From positions 372,001-436,000 of the forward strand of contig JASGJG010000003.1 in the NCBI GenBank assembly GCA_049840835.1: 64,000 bases of DNA, read 5' to 3'. Below, one piece after another: positions 26,776 to 34,551 of this stretch; the stretch's first letter is position 1, and every line of letters starts with the position of its first letter. Source of the stretch: JANLTX01 sp049840835 (GTDB lineage: Bacteria > Armatimonadota > Armatimonadia > Armatimonadales > Armatimonadaceae). The translations under genes were made by a program, and so were the position numbers. The notes under the pieces were generated by a model. That model had not been told where the DNA came from. It worked only from the letters and a program-made list of their open reading frames with translations, and ran no database searches.

Positions 26776-26850
26776 CGCTGTCTCCACCGCTGTTTAAGAT
26801 GCACAGAGCATAGAACAGCAGGCTTAAACAACTCTTACAGGGTCAGGAAA

Positions 26851-27291
26851 CTACCCCGCGTCTGACATTATCTTGTTACAAACGTGGAGCGAGAATATCT
26901 TGCCCGGCTCCCCGCCGTACCATACATCCTTCACAGTCTTAGACAGAATCCCAGTTATCCAGCGGCCATCGGTCGGTTTACCCGTTACACGCACATTGCC
27001 CGCCGCCAGAGCTTCTTGCGGCGTAGCACGCTCGGGCTTGAACGAGATGTGGATATAGTAGACCTTGCCTTTCTCATCGAAGTGGACATCTATGGAGTCC
27101 TTGCCCCGCTGAAAGTTCAGCTCGTGGTCATCCTTGCCACTGGGCTTGCCCAGCACTTTCAGTACTACTGGTTCAGTCTTACCCAGCAGCGCAGGCGCAT
27201 CTACCAATAGCTTTGGTTTGCTATAGGCCAGAGTCGCGGGAGACATGGCGGCTAGAAGCAGGCCAGTGGTAAGTAGCGTTCGTCGGTTCAT
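26851..27291 (-). CDS. Secreted protein of unknown function
   Basis: Starts at ATG 27291 with a clear signal peptide (MNRRTLLTTGLLLAAMSPAT, cleavage near TLAYS). The mature part of about 125 residues has PALLGKTEPVVLKVLGKPSG, HELNFQRGKDSIDVHFDEKG and VYYIHISFKPERATPQEAL, suggesting a small alpha/beta domain. I do not recognise the family. It is transcribed alone, 75 bases upstream of the NTF2-like gene on the same strand. Confidence 0.65.
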   Translation of the reverse strand: MNRRTLLTTGLLLAAMSPATLAYSKPKLLVDAPALLGKTEPVVLKVLGKPSGKDDHELNFQRGKDSIDVHFDEKGKVYYIHISFKPERATPQEALAAGNVRVTGKPTDGRWITGILSKTVKDVWYGGEPGKIFSLHVCNKIMSDAG

Positions 27292-27420
27292 GCAGCGAGT
27301 GTAAGTCGCCTCCGTAACCACAACGTAACAAACCACTGCTATATTTTTAAACTATCGCTGGCTTGTGGGAACGTTTCCTCAAGGGGGAAGCGCCTTTCCT
27401 TATGGAAAGGACCATCCAGA

Positions 27421-27756
27421 TTGAACGAGGATACCGAAGACGAAGACAACGAGCAGACCAGTGAGGATGCTCAGGAAGACACAGGCGAAGAGGCCGATGC
27501 GAGTGAGCCGCTTGAGGAACATCGGAGCGCTGTGGGCGAGGCGGTAGCGCAGGCGCAAAGCCAGGGTCTGGATATGACACAACTGGCCCAGCAGCTCGGC
27601 TTGAGCACCGATGATGTGAACGCCATGAATCAGGGCGACCTTATGAGTGTGGCCAAACATCTGGCAGCGGAGCACCCGGAGATCGCCCAGAATCTCCTGG
27701 GGCGAATCCCGGTAGTCGGCGGGTTTCTGGGCGGTCTGTTAGGAGGAATTCGATGA
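27421..27756 (+). CDS. Small acidic protein of unknown function
   Basis: 111 residues beginning at a TTG (27421) about nine bases after GGAAAGGA. The first 38 residues are almost all acidic or small (EDTEDEDNEQTSEDAQEDTG). A helical part follows (VAQAQSQGLDMTQLAQQLGL, STDDVNAMNQGDLMSVAKHL), then the C-terminus IPVVGGFLGGLLGGIR, a Gly-rich hydrophobic tail. Its TGA overlaps the ATG of the next small secreted protein. Start assignment is moderate because no ATG is in frame upstream. No family recognised. Confidence 0.6.
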   Translation: MNEDTEDEDNEQTSEDAQEDTGEEADASEPLEEHRSAVGEAVAQAQSQGLDMTQLAQQLGLSTDDVNAMNQGDLMSVAKHLAAEHPEIAQNLLGRIPVVGGFLGGLLGGIR

Positions 27757-28049
27757 AAAAGACACTTGCTGTAGCCATGGCCACACTGACACTGATGCCC
27801 TGCGCTTTTGCTCAGAATGTCATTCAGAAGCACCCCACGGCCACTGGAGTCGTGGCGGGAGTAGCCACCCACGCGGCCTTGAAGCGCTCCGCTGCCGCCA
27901 AGAAGCGTCAGCATCGGAAGCTGAATTTTGCCGAACGGCATCCCACTCTAACCGGAATCGCGGCGGGGGTGGCAACCACCAAAATAATCAAGCACACCAC
28001 CAGTCACCGAAGTGCTCATCCGGTAGCACACAAGGTCACCCATAAGTAG
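27753..28049 (+). CDS. Small secreted basic protein with HPTxTG repeat
   Basis: 98 residues. MKKTLAVAMATLTLMPCAFA is a signal peptide with cleavage after AFA. The mature chain is basic and His-rich, with two imperfect repeats: QKHPTATGVVAGVATHAALK and ERHPTLTGIAAGVATTKIIK, about 40 residues apart. RBS GGAGG at 27741-27745 with nine-base spacing, coupled to the acidic protein upstream by ATGA. The acidic/basic pairing suggests the two products may interact; this is inference. No family recognised. Confidence 0.7.
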   Translation: MKKTLAVAMATLTLMPCAFAQNVIQKHPTATGVVAGVATHAALKRSAAAKKRQHRKLNFAERHPTLTGIAAGVATTKIIKHTTSHRSAHPVAHKVTHK

Positions 28050-28065
28050 TTCTCTCTTAGCTATG

Positions 28066-28096
28066 CTGGCGGGTTTGCGCTAATGGCAGCCCGCCA
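28066..28096. terminator. Possible hairpin between convergent genes
   Basis: GGCGGG and CCCGCC enclose about 15 bases between the ends of the small secreted protein and GNAT genes. There is no T tract on either side, so terminator function is weakly supported. Confidence 0.35.
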
Positions 28097-28102
28097 CTGC
28101 TG

Positions 28103-28552
28103 CTATAGTACGGAGCCCGTGCGGATTCGCATGTACCTGTGTGTGATTCCGACTTCCACAAACGGCTCGCCATACGTTTCAAAGCCAAGCCCTTCGTAGA
28201 ACCCCACTACATTCCCACGCGCATGGCAAGTAACTTCAGGCAGGCTGCTCTGCCGTGCATAGGTGAGCAGTGCGTCTACTAACAACCTGCCTATTCCCTG
28301 ACCCTGGCAGGAATCATCCACCGCCATCTGCATCAGTCGGCTTGTGGTTGGAGTCTCTGGATTCTGATAGAGCAGAGCACAACCCACTACCAAATCGCCA
28401 TCGGATACCGCCACAAAATGCGCAGAATGCGGATCATTGTGCTCCCAACCAAAATCCGGCGTACCCAATGGGCGGAGCAGAATCTTGTTTCTCAGCTCCC
28501 GCTCCTGCTGATAAAGGGGATCCGACATGGATATCTGGCGCACAGTGGTCAT
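28103..28552 (-). CDS. GNAT-family N-acetyltransferase
   Basis: 149 residues from ATG 28552. GNAT fold motifs: HFVAVSDGDLVVGCALLY (strand pair), LMQMAVDDSCQGQGIGRLLV (acetyl-CoA pyrophosphate loop, Q/RxxGxG type) and GNVVGFYEGLGFETYGEPF. It transfers acetyl from acetyl-CoA to an unknown amine. The longer open frame has ten extra residues without support. Confidence 0.87.
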   Translation of the reverse strand: MTTVRQISMSDPLYQQERELRNKILLRPLGTPDFGWEHNDPHSAHFVAVSDGDLVVGCALLYQNPETPTTSRLMQMAVDDSCQGQGIGRLLVDALLTYARQSSLPEVTCHARGNVVGFYEGLGFETYGEPFVEVGITHRYMRIRTGSVL

Positions 28553-28587
28553 AGCTACCGGGATTTTACACTGTACTCCCAAACGCC

Positions 28588-28690
28588 TTGCCTCAGGAAG
28601 GCCCTAAGCAGCGGCAGTTGAGGTGATTTTCCCCCTCCGGCTACGCGAAGGGGGACGAAAGCGACGAAGGAGCGTTTCAAGGGGGAGGTA
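28588..28690. repeat. Palindromic element family D, half copy
   Basis: Contains GCCTCAGGAAGGCCCTAAGC, then TTGAGGTGATTTTCCCCCTC and CGGCTACGCGAAGGGGGACG, ending GGGGGAGGT. The reverse complement of its last 70 bp matches 41237-41305 closely. It fills the gap before the phosphoesterase gene. Confidence 0.75.
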
Positions 28691-28766
28691 TATATCCGGG
28701 GAGCATATGGCTCCCCCTAACACCTACTTAATCCATAGGAGCAAATCGGGGGCATAATAGGGTGCC

Positions 28767-29702
28767 ATGCCAGCTACTACGATTCAGGGGCGCCGCTGCT
28801 CCTATGACTTCACTCTGGTCACCCTCTCTGACACCCAGAACTACTCGGAGAAATTCCCCGAGCAGTTTCATGCCCAGACACGCTGGGTTGTCGATAACAT
28901 CGGGCGAGAGCGCATCGCCTTTGTCACCCATGTGGGGGACATCGTGCAGAACGGCGCCAGTGACATGCGTGAGTGGGACGTCGCTTCGGGGGCTATGCAG
29001 ACCCTGGTAGGCGCAGTGCCTTTTGGCGTCGTAGCCGGGAACCATGACTACGATGCTGTAGGTGACACCAAAGCGGTCATGACCACCTATCAGCGCCGCT
29101 TCGGGCAGGACTTATTTGGGAAAGTGCCGACTACCCGTGAGTTTGGGCCAGAGGACCAGAACAGCGCCCATATCTTCAAGGCCGCCGGACAGGAGTTTCT
29201 CTCGCTGCACTTGGAGCACGACCCCCGAGACAGCGCGCTGGCCTGGGCGCAGGGGGTACTGAACAAGTACCCGAACCTGCCCGCGCTCATGACCACTCAC
29301 ACCTACTTGAGCGATGTGACCGACCAGCGCGACCAGAAGCCGTATTGCCGTGCCAATGGCAACTCCGCCGAGCAGGTCTATCAGGGCTTCATTCGCAAGA
29401 ACCCCCGGCTGTTTCTGGTGCAGTGCGGCCACTGGTGGACTCGTGGCGGCGAGACCACACAGCTCTCTACTAATGACTATGGCGGGCGCGTGATTGAGCT
29501 ACTCTCCGACTACCAGGGGCGCAAGAATGGGGGAGATGGCTGGCTGCGCCTGCTGCGCTTCGACCTCCGAGGGCGACAGCTTCATATCCAGACCTACTCG
29601 CCCACTCTGAAGCAGTTCGAGCGAGACCTGGATAGCGAGTTCACCCTGCCGCTGGAAATCAGCCTTCCGATTCCGCCCGCACCGGTCAGCCTGCCCAAGT
29701 AA
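28767..29702 (+). CDS. Calcineurin-like metallophosphoesterase
   Basis: 311 residues with the metallophosphatase motif series: TLVTLSDTQNYS, VTHVGDIVQNG (Asp), GVVAGNHDYD (GNH[D/E]), LMTTHTYLSD (His) and FLVQCGHWW (GHx-like). Binds two metal ions and hydrolyses a phosphoester; substrate unknown. There is no obvious signal peptide, though the C-terminus is proline-rich (ISLPIPPAPVSLPK). ATG at 28767 has only a weak upstream site (GGGTG). Confidence 0.88.
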   Translation: MPATTIQGRRCSYDFTLVTLSDTQNYSEKFPEQFHAQTRWVVDNIGRERIAFVTHVGDIVQNGASDMREWDVASGAMQTLVGAVPFGVVAGNHDYDAVGDTKAVMTTYQRRFGQDLFGKVPTTREFGPEDQNSAHIFKAAGQEFLSLHLEHDPRDSALAWAQGVLNKYPNLPALMTTHTYLSDVTDQRDQKPYCRANGNSAEQVYQGFIRKNPRLFLVQCGHWWTRGGETTQLSTNDYGGRVIELLSDYQGRKNGGDGWLRLLRFDLRGRQLHIQTYSPTLKQFERDLDSEFTLPLEISLPIPPAPVSLPK

Positions 29703-29729
29703 CGTCCTTTGCCGGGATATACTGAAGGT

Positions 29730-30233
29730 ATGCAGCGACCTCGGATTGAGCTCGATCCGTACCGTCTCAGTGTGGCGCTGTCGGCCATCGCAGGCGAGTA
29801 CTACATGCTAGCGTTCGACCGCGCGGTGGTACGCCTCTATGGGAACCGCGCCCCGTTTCCCCGGCTCAGCCTGGACCACAGGCGGCGAGTAGATGGCCTG
29901 AGATTTCTCTGCCGCAAGTACCGAGTGAGTGTGCCCACCAACCAGACCCCGCTATTGGATATCTCCGAGGATTGGAAGCGAGTACACCTGGACTATGTGG
30001 AGCTGTTGCAAAAGAACAGCAAGGTCTACGATACGCTGCTGGCAGACCCACTGGAGAACAAGGAAGTCCTGCGAGTACTTCGCGCTCTGCGCAACGAGAC
30101 TGTGAAGACCCATATCCCTCTGTTTGCCGTACCTCCCTCAGGCCGGGGGAGCCAGGCGGGTAGCCTTCTGTCGGCGGAGCAAGAGCGGGTACGTTCCCAT
30201 CCCGATCCCCGAAAGCATCAGATAGAGAAGTAA
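29730..30233 (+). CDS. Helical protein of unknown function
   Basis: 167 residues from ATG 29730; a TTG seven codons upstream is the alternative. Mostly helical: YRLSVALSAIAGEYYMLAFD, RRRVDGLRFLCRKYRVSVPT, then DWKRVHLDYVELLQKNSKVY and LRVLRALRNETVKTHIPLF. The last 35 residues (PSGRGSQAGSLLSAEQ...) overlap a fragmentary frame on the other strand and are low complexity. The helical pattern recalls ferritin-like domains, but metal ligands are not convincing. No family assigned. Confidence 0.55.
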   Translation: MQRPRIELDPYRLSVALSAIAGEYYMLAFDRAVVRLYGNRAPFPRLSLDHRRRVDGLRFLCRKYRVSVPTNQTPLLDISEDWKRVHLDYVELLQKNSKVYDTLLADPLENKEVLRVLRALRNETVKTHIPLFAVPPSGRGSQAGSLLSAEQERVRSHPDPRKHQIEK

Positions 30234-30548
30234 AAGCGCCGTTGTAAGGCGGGAGTTGCGAAAGCCCGCATCGTAATCGGTCCAGGCACCGGTGTCGTAG
30301 AGTTTACGGTCTATCAGTAGTGTGGCCGTGGGCGCGGTGTCCGGAGTATCGATGTGGCTCAGCGCAATGTGTTCTTCACCCAGGGGGCGATTTGTCTTTT
30401 CACCCCGCTCGCCACCAGGCTCTGTTCGGTAGAGCGCGGCTTGGTTCTTCCCCGTGTATTGCCTCAGATAAGCCTTAAGCAGAGGCAGATGAGGTGATCT
30501 TCCCCTTTCGCGTAGTGACTCTCCCCACCGCAAGCGGTGGAGCATCAT
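30138..30548 (-). pseudogene. 5'-truncated fragment of a membrane protein
   Basis: The last 100 residues look like a real protein end: EEHIALSHIDTPDTAPTATL, LIDRKLYDTGAWTDYDAGFR, then a membrane helix (LTTALLLLYLMLSGIGMGTY) and a basic tail. The first 30 codons are simply a family D palindrome read through, so the original 5' end is missing. The likely history is insertion of the element or of the neighbouring IS200-like unit. A functional product is unlikely but not excluded. Confidence 0.45.
30455..30548. repeat. Family D half element left of the IS200-like unit
   Basis: Shares TGCCTCAGATAAGCC, TAAGCAGAGGC and GAGGTGATCTTCCCC with the copies at 28588 and 41237, then ends in the hairpin CCACCGCAAGCGGTGG (30525-30540). 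Confidence 0.7.
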
Positions 30549-31144
30549 TGCCTGGTTTCTCTTAGCTTATGCTCGGATTAGGCCTAGCTCAACTCAGGCT
30601 TCACAACTCGAAACTATGACTCTCCTCACGGTGAGAGGCAATATACTTTTTCACCATAGCTCCATCAATCCCATCACCCACAGTACGAACAAAGTAACCT
30701 TCTTCCCAAATCTTGCTATCCAGCATCTTAGCGCGTAGCCACTCAAACTCACTAAACAATTGACGAGCCGAGAGGCTCTTGAAGGTACGCACAACATAAC
30801 TAATAGAGTGCCGGGGTGGGAAACCGCAGTACAGGTGGACATGATCCTCAGCTATGTGTAGCTCACCAATTGTAATGTCGTAGTTATCTGCAATCTCTTC
30901 GAAGATTTCCTTGAGGCGAAGGGCAACCCTATCCTTCAGGATGGGACGACGCTTCTTGGGAGTCCAGACCAGGTGATACCAACAGTCGTAAACGCTGTGG
31001 GCTGCCCGACGCAATGCCATATCCTGCCTCAGTGCAAGATATGGACCGCCGGTGGAAGACAGGTCTCCACCCTAAACCTGGCTTTACCTCCCCTCGAAGG
31101 GCGCTTCGCCCCCCTCTGCCACCCCCACCGCAAGCGGTGGAGCA
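30523..31144 (-). mobile_element. IS200/IS605-like unit bounded by identical hairpins
   Basis: The same 22-bp sequence, centred on hairpin CCACCGCAAGCGGTGG, occurs at 30523-30544 and 31123-31144, either side of the transposase gene and in the same orientation. Subterminal hairpins in direct orientation are what Y1 transposases recognise. Exact cleavage sites were not determined, so the ends are approximate. Confidence 0.6.
30601..31020 (-). CDS. tnpA: IS200-like Y1 transposase (TnpA/RAYT-like)
   Basis: 139 residues. WYHLVWTPKKRRPILKD is the usual opening after AHSVYDC. The HUH motif is HVH in AEDHVHLYCGFPP, and the helix near the end, GDGIDGAMVKKYIASH, carries the presumed catalytic Tyr. The length is typical of IS200 TnpA. 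It nicks and joins single-stranded DNA at hairpin-bearing ends. The coding frame is intact, so it may be active. The nearby family D palindromes make a REP-associated (RAYT-like) role worth testing. Confidence 0.92.
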   Translation of the reverse strand: MALRRAAHSVYDCWYHLVWTPKKRRPILKDRVALRLKEIFEEIADNYDITIGELHIAEDHVHLYCGFPPRHSISYVVRTFKSLSARQLFSEFEWLRAKMLDSKIWEEGYFVRTVGDGIDGAMVKKYIASHREESHSFEL

Positions 31145-31230
31145 CGACGCGGCAACTGCGTTGCCGACGGGTGCCGCACCCGAGAGCCGGAGGGGGACGA
31201 AAGGCCGAAGGCTGCTTCGAGGGGGAGGTC
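31086..31230. repeat. Palindromic element family D, full copy
   Basis: Ends ACCTCCCCTCGAAG and CTTCGAGGGGGAGGT, with CCCCCCTCTGCC/GGAGGGGGA arms inside, and includes the hairpin at 31125-31140. It lies between the transposase and the lipoprotein gene; nothing else is seen in that gap except an AT-rich stretch (31231-31330) likely to hold the promoter of the lipoprotein genes. Confidence 0.75.
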
Positions 31231-31353
31231 AAACCAGTTATTAAAAAAGTATGAGGGCTTTCACAAAGGTTTCACAATCGTTTTCTACTATGACCTCAAC
31301 GGTAGAGAGGTGCGTTTTTCACAACTACTGTTTTGGAAGGAACTTCACTAACC

Positions 31354-32568
31354 ATGACCTCGAAGCGAAACCATTTCGCACTCTGCCTCACCCTGAGCGC
31401 CCTAGGAGCCTTGGCGCTTATAGGGATCGGGTGCAGTTCGGGTAGTACGCCCGGTGGAAGCAGCTCTCGCGCCAAGACCAATGTCTATGTTACCGATGGC
31501 CCACGTGAGGACTATGCCCATGTCTGGGCAACCATCTATAAAGTCACTCTGACCCCGCAGGATGGCACTGCCGCCGTAACTGTTTTCGATAGCGCCGAAG
31601 GGGTACTGATCGACCTCAAGACCCTGAGAGATGCCTCCGGAGAGCGCTACTCATTTCTATCCAGCGCCAGTGTTCCGGCAGGCACCTACACCGGGGCAAA
31701 TGTGACTATTGGCGCCACGATGCAGCTGATCAAGACCGGCGCCAGTACAGGCACCGATCTGGCGGTAGATAGCAGCATCGCGACGGACGCTAGCGGCCAC
31801 CCTACGGTTCCGATTACGTTCCGCAGCCCCAAGACCCTGGGCGAGGGGACCGCGAGCGTGGTGGTGGACTTCAACCTGGCCCGGTTCGTGGTGAAGGCCA
31901 GTGGAGTACTGCCTGCTCTAGCCGAAGGCCAGGGCGATGGTTTGCCCAACAAGCAGCGCCACGAGGAAGGCGAGTACCGGGGGACGATTTCCAGCCTCTC
32001 GGGCACCGCGCCAGACCTGACCTTTACCCTGACCACAGGCAGCGGGCAGGTAGTAACGGTCACGACTTCGGCTTCTACGGCGCTCTATGGAGCGACTCTG
32101 GCCGATGGTGCGACCGTGAGCATAGACGGTACGGTGGATGCCACTACCGGGGTCTTAGCCGCCACGCGAGTCGGGGTCTGCGGCACCGGTGGACCATCGG
32201 CAAATGCTCGCACACCCCGCGCTGGCGGAACAGCCTCCAATCTCGATGCCACCGCCGGTACATTCACGCTTACCTTTGAGCGTGCCCAGTGCCTGACCCC
32301 GGATGCCACAACGCTTACCGTGGTGACAAACTCCAGCACAGTGTTCCGAGCAGACGATGGCTCTACGACCGACTCGGCGACGTTCTTTACCGCGCTCGCC
32401 ACAACACCGAACGTGCAAGTGGAGGGGACCTTCGATGAGGCGACCAACACTCTGACCGCCACCGAAGTGCGTGTGTTCAACCCCGCCAATGATGATAAGC
32501 CCCAGGAGTTCCGTGGGCCGCATGGTCGTGGTGGCTGGGGCAATGGCGCACTACAAGGACATCAGTAA
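31354..32568 (+). CDS. Lipoprotein with DUF4382-like and DUF5666-like domains
   Basis: 404 residues from ATG 31354, with GGAAGGA upstream. Lipoprotein signal LSALGALALIGIGCSSG with the lipobox cysteine. The first domain, KTNVYVTDGPREDYAHVWAT then VTLTPQDG and LIDLKTLRDASGERYSFLSS, matches DUF4382. The later part has repeated beta modules of DUF5666 type (GEYRGTISSLSGTAPDLTFT, VSIDGTVDATTGVLAATRV, VEGTFDEATNTLTATEVRVF). Probably an anchored surface or periplasmic protein; function unknown. The tail is Gly/His-rich. The next gene follows directly. Confidence 0.82.
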   Translation: MTSKRNHFALCLTLSALGALALIGIGCSSGSTPGGSSSRAKTNVYVTDGPREDYAHVWATIYKVTLTPQDGTAAVTVFDSAEGVLIDLKTLRDASGERYSFLSSASVPAGTYTGANVTIGATMQLIKTGASTGTDLAVDSSIATDASGHPTVPITFRSPKTLGEGTASVVVDFNLARFVVKASGVLPALAEGQGDGLPNKQRHEEGEYRGTISSLSGTAPDLTFTLTTGSGQVVTVTTSASTALYGATLADGATVSIDGTVDATTGVLAATRVGVCGTGGPSANARTPRAGGTASNLDATAGTFTLTFERAQCLTPDATTLTVVTNSSTVFRADDGSTTDSATFFTALATTPNVQVEGTFDEATNTLTATEVRVFNPANDDKPQEFRGPHGRGGWGNGALQGHQ

Positions 32569-33135
32569 ATGAGACTCTCCCTGCTGACCGCCGCGCTGCT
32601 AATCAGCGGCACGGCACTGGCACAGGGGCCGGGTGGGCCGCCTTCGGGCGGTCCACCACCGCAGCCCCCGGCCAAATACCGCCCTATTTTTACCCTTATT
32701 GGTGATGTTATGACTCTGGAGCGCCTGACCGGCTCCGGAAAACTGAAGCTCGCCGCTACCGAGAAAAAGCCCCTGCATACACTGCTGGTGGGGCTGGCGG
32801 CGAAGAAAAACCTCTCTCCGGTAGAGGCGACTGCCGCCACGCAGAAACTCCAGAAAACTCTTAGCGTGGCACACCGCAAGCAGCTCGCTTCTCTCAGGGG
32901 CCCCGGCGGCATGATGCCCCCCCCACCGTCGCCGGGAGAAGGCCCTCCTCCTGGCCCACCCCCGGAGGGAGGTCCGGACGGACCGCCGCCTAGAGATGGT
33001 GGTGGTCCTCCCGGTAGACGTCCTGGCGGTCTCTTCGAGGCCCTGGAAAAAGGCAAGCCCTTCAACCCTCTGGGGCCTTCCGACCCCATGGCAGGCCGCG
33101 CCGTAAAGACTCTAATCGCTCGCCTGGCCAAGTAA
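32569..33135 (+). CDS. Secreted Pro/Gly-rich protein
   Basis: 188 residues starting at the base after the lipoprotein stop. Signal peptide MRLSLLTAALLISGTALAQ. A short PPxGG-rich linker is followed by a helical core (FTLIGDVMTLERLTGSGKLK, PLHTLLVGLAAKKNLSPVEA, AHRKQLASLRG), then a second Pro/Gly-rich run around PSPGEGPPPGPPPEGGPDGP and a final basic helix. The pattern resembles low-complexity periplasmic or envelope proteins. Family not recognised. Probably co-transcribed with the lipoprotein upstream. Confidence 0.7.
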   Translation: MRLSLLTAALLISGTALAQGPGGPPSGGPPPQPPAKYRPIFTLIGDVMTLERLTGSGKLKLAATEKKPLHTLLVGLAAKKNLSPVEATAATQKLQKTLSVAHRKQLASLRGPGGMMPPPPSPGEGPPPGPPPEGGPDGPPPRDGGGPPGRRPGGLFEALEKGKPFNPLGPSDPMAGRAVKTLIARLAK

Positions 33136-33185
33136 GCCGGGCGAGCCCTGAAGTGTAAATCACGTAGAAATGAGAGATCCTGAGA

Positions 33186-33566
33186 ATGAATGTAACGCGA
33201 AAAGGAGTTCTACTGCTCCCCCTGGTAGCAGCCTGCCTCTATGCCATGGGCTGCGGCGGTGGAAGTAGCACCGCTGTTCCCACGATCACAACCCAGCCGA
33301 CCTCACAGACAGTGACCGCACCGAGTAGTGTGACCCTTTCGGTAGTTAGCTCCGATTCCAGCGCTACCTATCAGTGGTACAAGGATAACGTGGCGATTGA
33401 GAGCGGTACCAGCGCCAGCCTGACCATCAACCCTACTACGACTGCAAACTCTGGTAGCTACTTTGTGGTGGTCACCAACAGTGGTGGCTCTACTACAAGC
33501 GACACGGTGACCTTAACTGTCACTAGTGCAGCGAGTAGTGGCAGTAGCACGGTTACTGTGAACTAG
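33186..33566 (+). CDS. Small Ig-like domain lipoprotein
   Basis: 126 residues. LLPLVAACLYAMGCGGG is a lipoprotein signal. One immunoglobulin-like domain follows, with ITTQPTSQTVTAPSSVTLSV, the core YQWYKDNVAIESGTSASLTI and NSGSYFVVVTNSGGSTTSD (the usual Trp and Tyr of I-set-like bacterial domains). Anchored envelope or adhesin-like role inferred. It opens the run of four lipoproteins that ends at 37556. Confidence 0.82.
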   Translation: MNVTRKGVLLLPLVAACLYAMGCGGGSSTAVPTITTQPTSQTVTAPSSVTLSVVSSDSSATYQWYKDNVAIESGTSASLTINPTTTANSGSYFVVVTNSGGSTTSDTVTLTVTSAASSGSSTVTVN

Positions 33567-33579
33567 AAGGGGGATTTCC

Positions 33580-34530
33580 ATGAAGCCGCTTATTGCCCTG
33601 GGAGCACTCTCCCTGCTGGGCGCTGTCTCCCTCACTGTTGGATGTGGTGGGGGAGCCGCCACCTCTGTCGTCTCCGATGCCACGGGCCGTGCCACCGTTT
33701 CCATTGTCTGGCCCGAGACCACCCGCCTGATTCCTGCGGGGGCTAGCAGTATCAAGGTCCAGTTCTTCCAGAACGGAACCGCAGTGGCTACTCAGACAGC
33801 AGCCCGGCCAGAGAGTGGTGGAGCTAGCACGCTCAGCTTTTCTAGCCTGACACCAGGAACCCTAAGTGTGGTGGCGACTGCCTATCCGAACGCCGATGGT
33901 ACGGGGACCGCACAGGCCAGCGCAGCCACGGATGTCACTATCGTGGCAGGGCAGGATACGCCCGTGGGCCTCACCATGGCCTCTACCATCAGCTCGCTGG
34001 CTATCAGTCCCACGTCTCCTTCTGTAGTCGTCGGGGCCACGGGCAATCTCGGGGTTACTGCATCCGACAGCAATGGTAGCTCGGTTCTGGTAGCGACCTC
34101 CGCGATTTCCTGGTCGTCGTCGGATACGTCTATTGCGACAGTGGCGACCGGGGGAGTGGTAACGGGTGTCGCGGCGGGAACGACAACGATTACGGCTACA
34201 GATAACGAGTCCGGAAAGACAGCCACGACAACTCTCCGAGTGGTGACTCCCGATGAGGTCTGGGTGACTCTAAGCCCGACTTCCGCCAGCCTCTCCGTGC
34301 TTGCTCAGCAGGCGTTCACGGCAACGGTAAACAACGCAACAGTCCAGAACGTAACCTGGAGCGTGACTGAGGGCGCTGCTGGTGGAACGATTACCTCCGC
34401 GGGCGTTTACACCGCTCCGAACACTCCTGGGACGTATCACATCGTTGCTACCAGTGTCGCCTATCCCACCAAGTCCGCCACAGCTACCGTGCTGGTACAG
34501 GGTGGTAGCGCCAACGTTATCGTGAAGTAA
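33580..34530 (+). CDS. Lipoprotein with bacterial Ig-like (Big2) domains
   Basis: 316 residues. Lipobox at SLTVGCGGG, then a module (GRATVSIVWPETTRLIPAGA to DVTIVAGQDTPVGLTMAS) shared with the next two genes. A Big2 domain follows (ISSLAISPTSPSVVVGATGN to VTGVAAGTTTITATDNESGK), then a third Ig-like domain (WVTLSPTSASLSVLAQQAFT to GTYHIVATSVAYPTKSATAT). No catalytic domain, unlike its two relatives downstream. Likely an envelope-anchored binding or structural protein. Confidence 0.83.
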   Translation: MKPLIALGALSLLGAVSLTVGCGGGAATSVVSDATGRATVSIVWPETTRLIPAGASSIKVQFFQNGTAVATQTAARPESGGASTLSFSSLTPGTLSVVATAYPNADGTGTAQASAATDVTIVAGQDTPVGLTMASTISSLAISPTSPSVVVGATGNLGVTASDSNGSSVLVATSAISWSSSDTSIATVATGGVVTGVAAGTTTITATDNESGKTATTTLRVVTPDEVWVTLSPTSASLSVLAQQAFTATVNNATVQNVTWSVTEGAAGGTITSAGVYTAPNTPGTYHIVATSVAYPTKSATATVLVQGGSANVIVK

Positions 34531-34551
34531 GAGAAAGCAGTACAGACTAAG

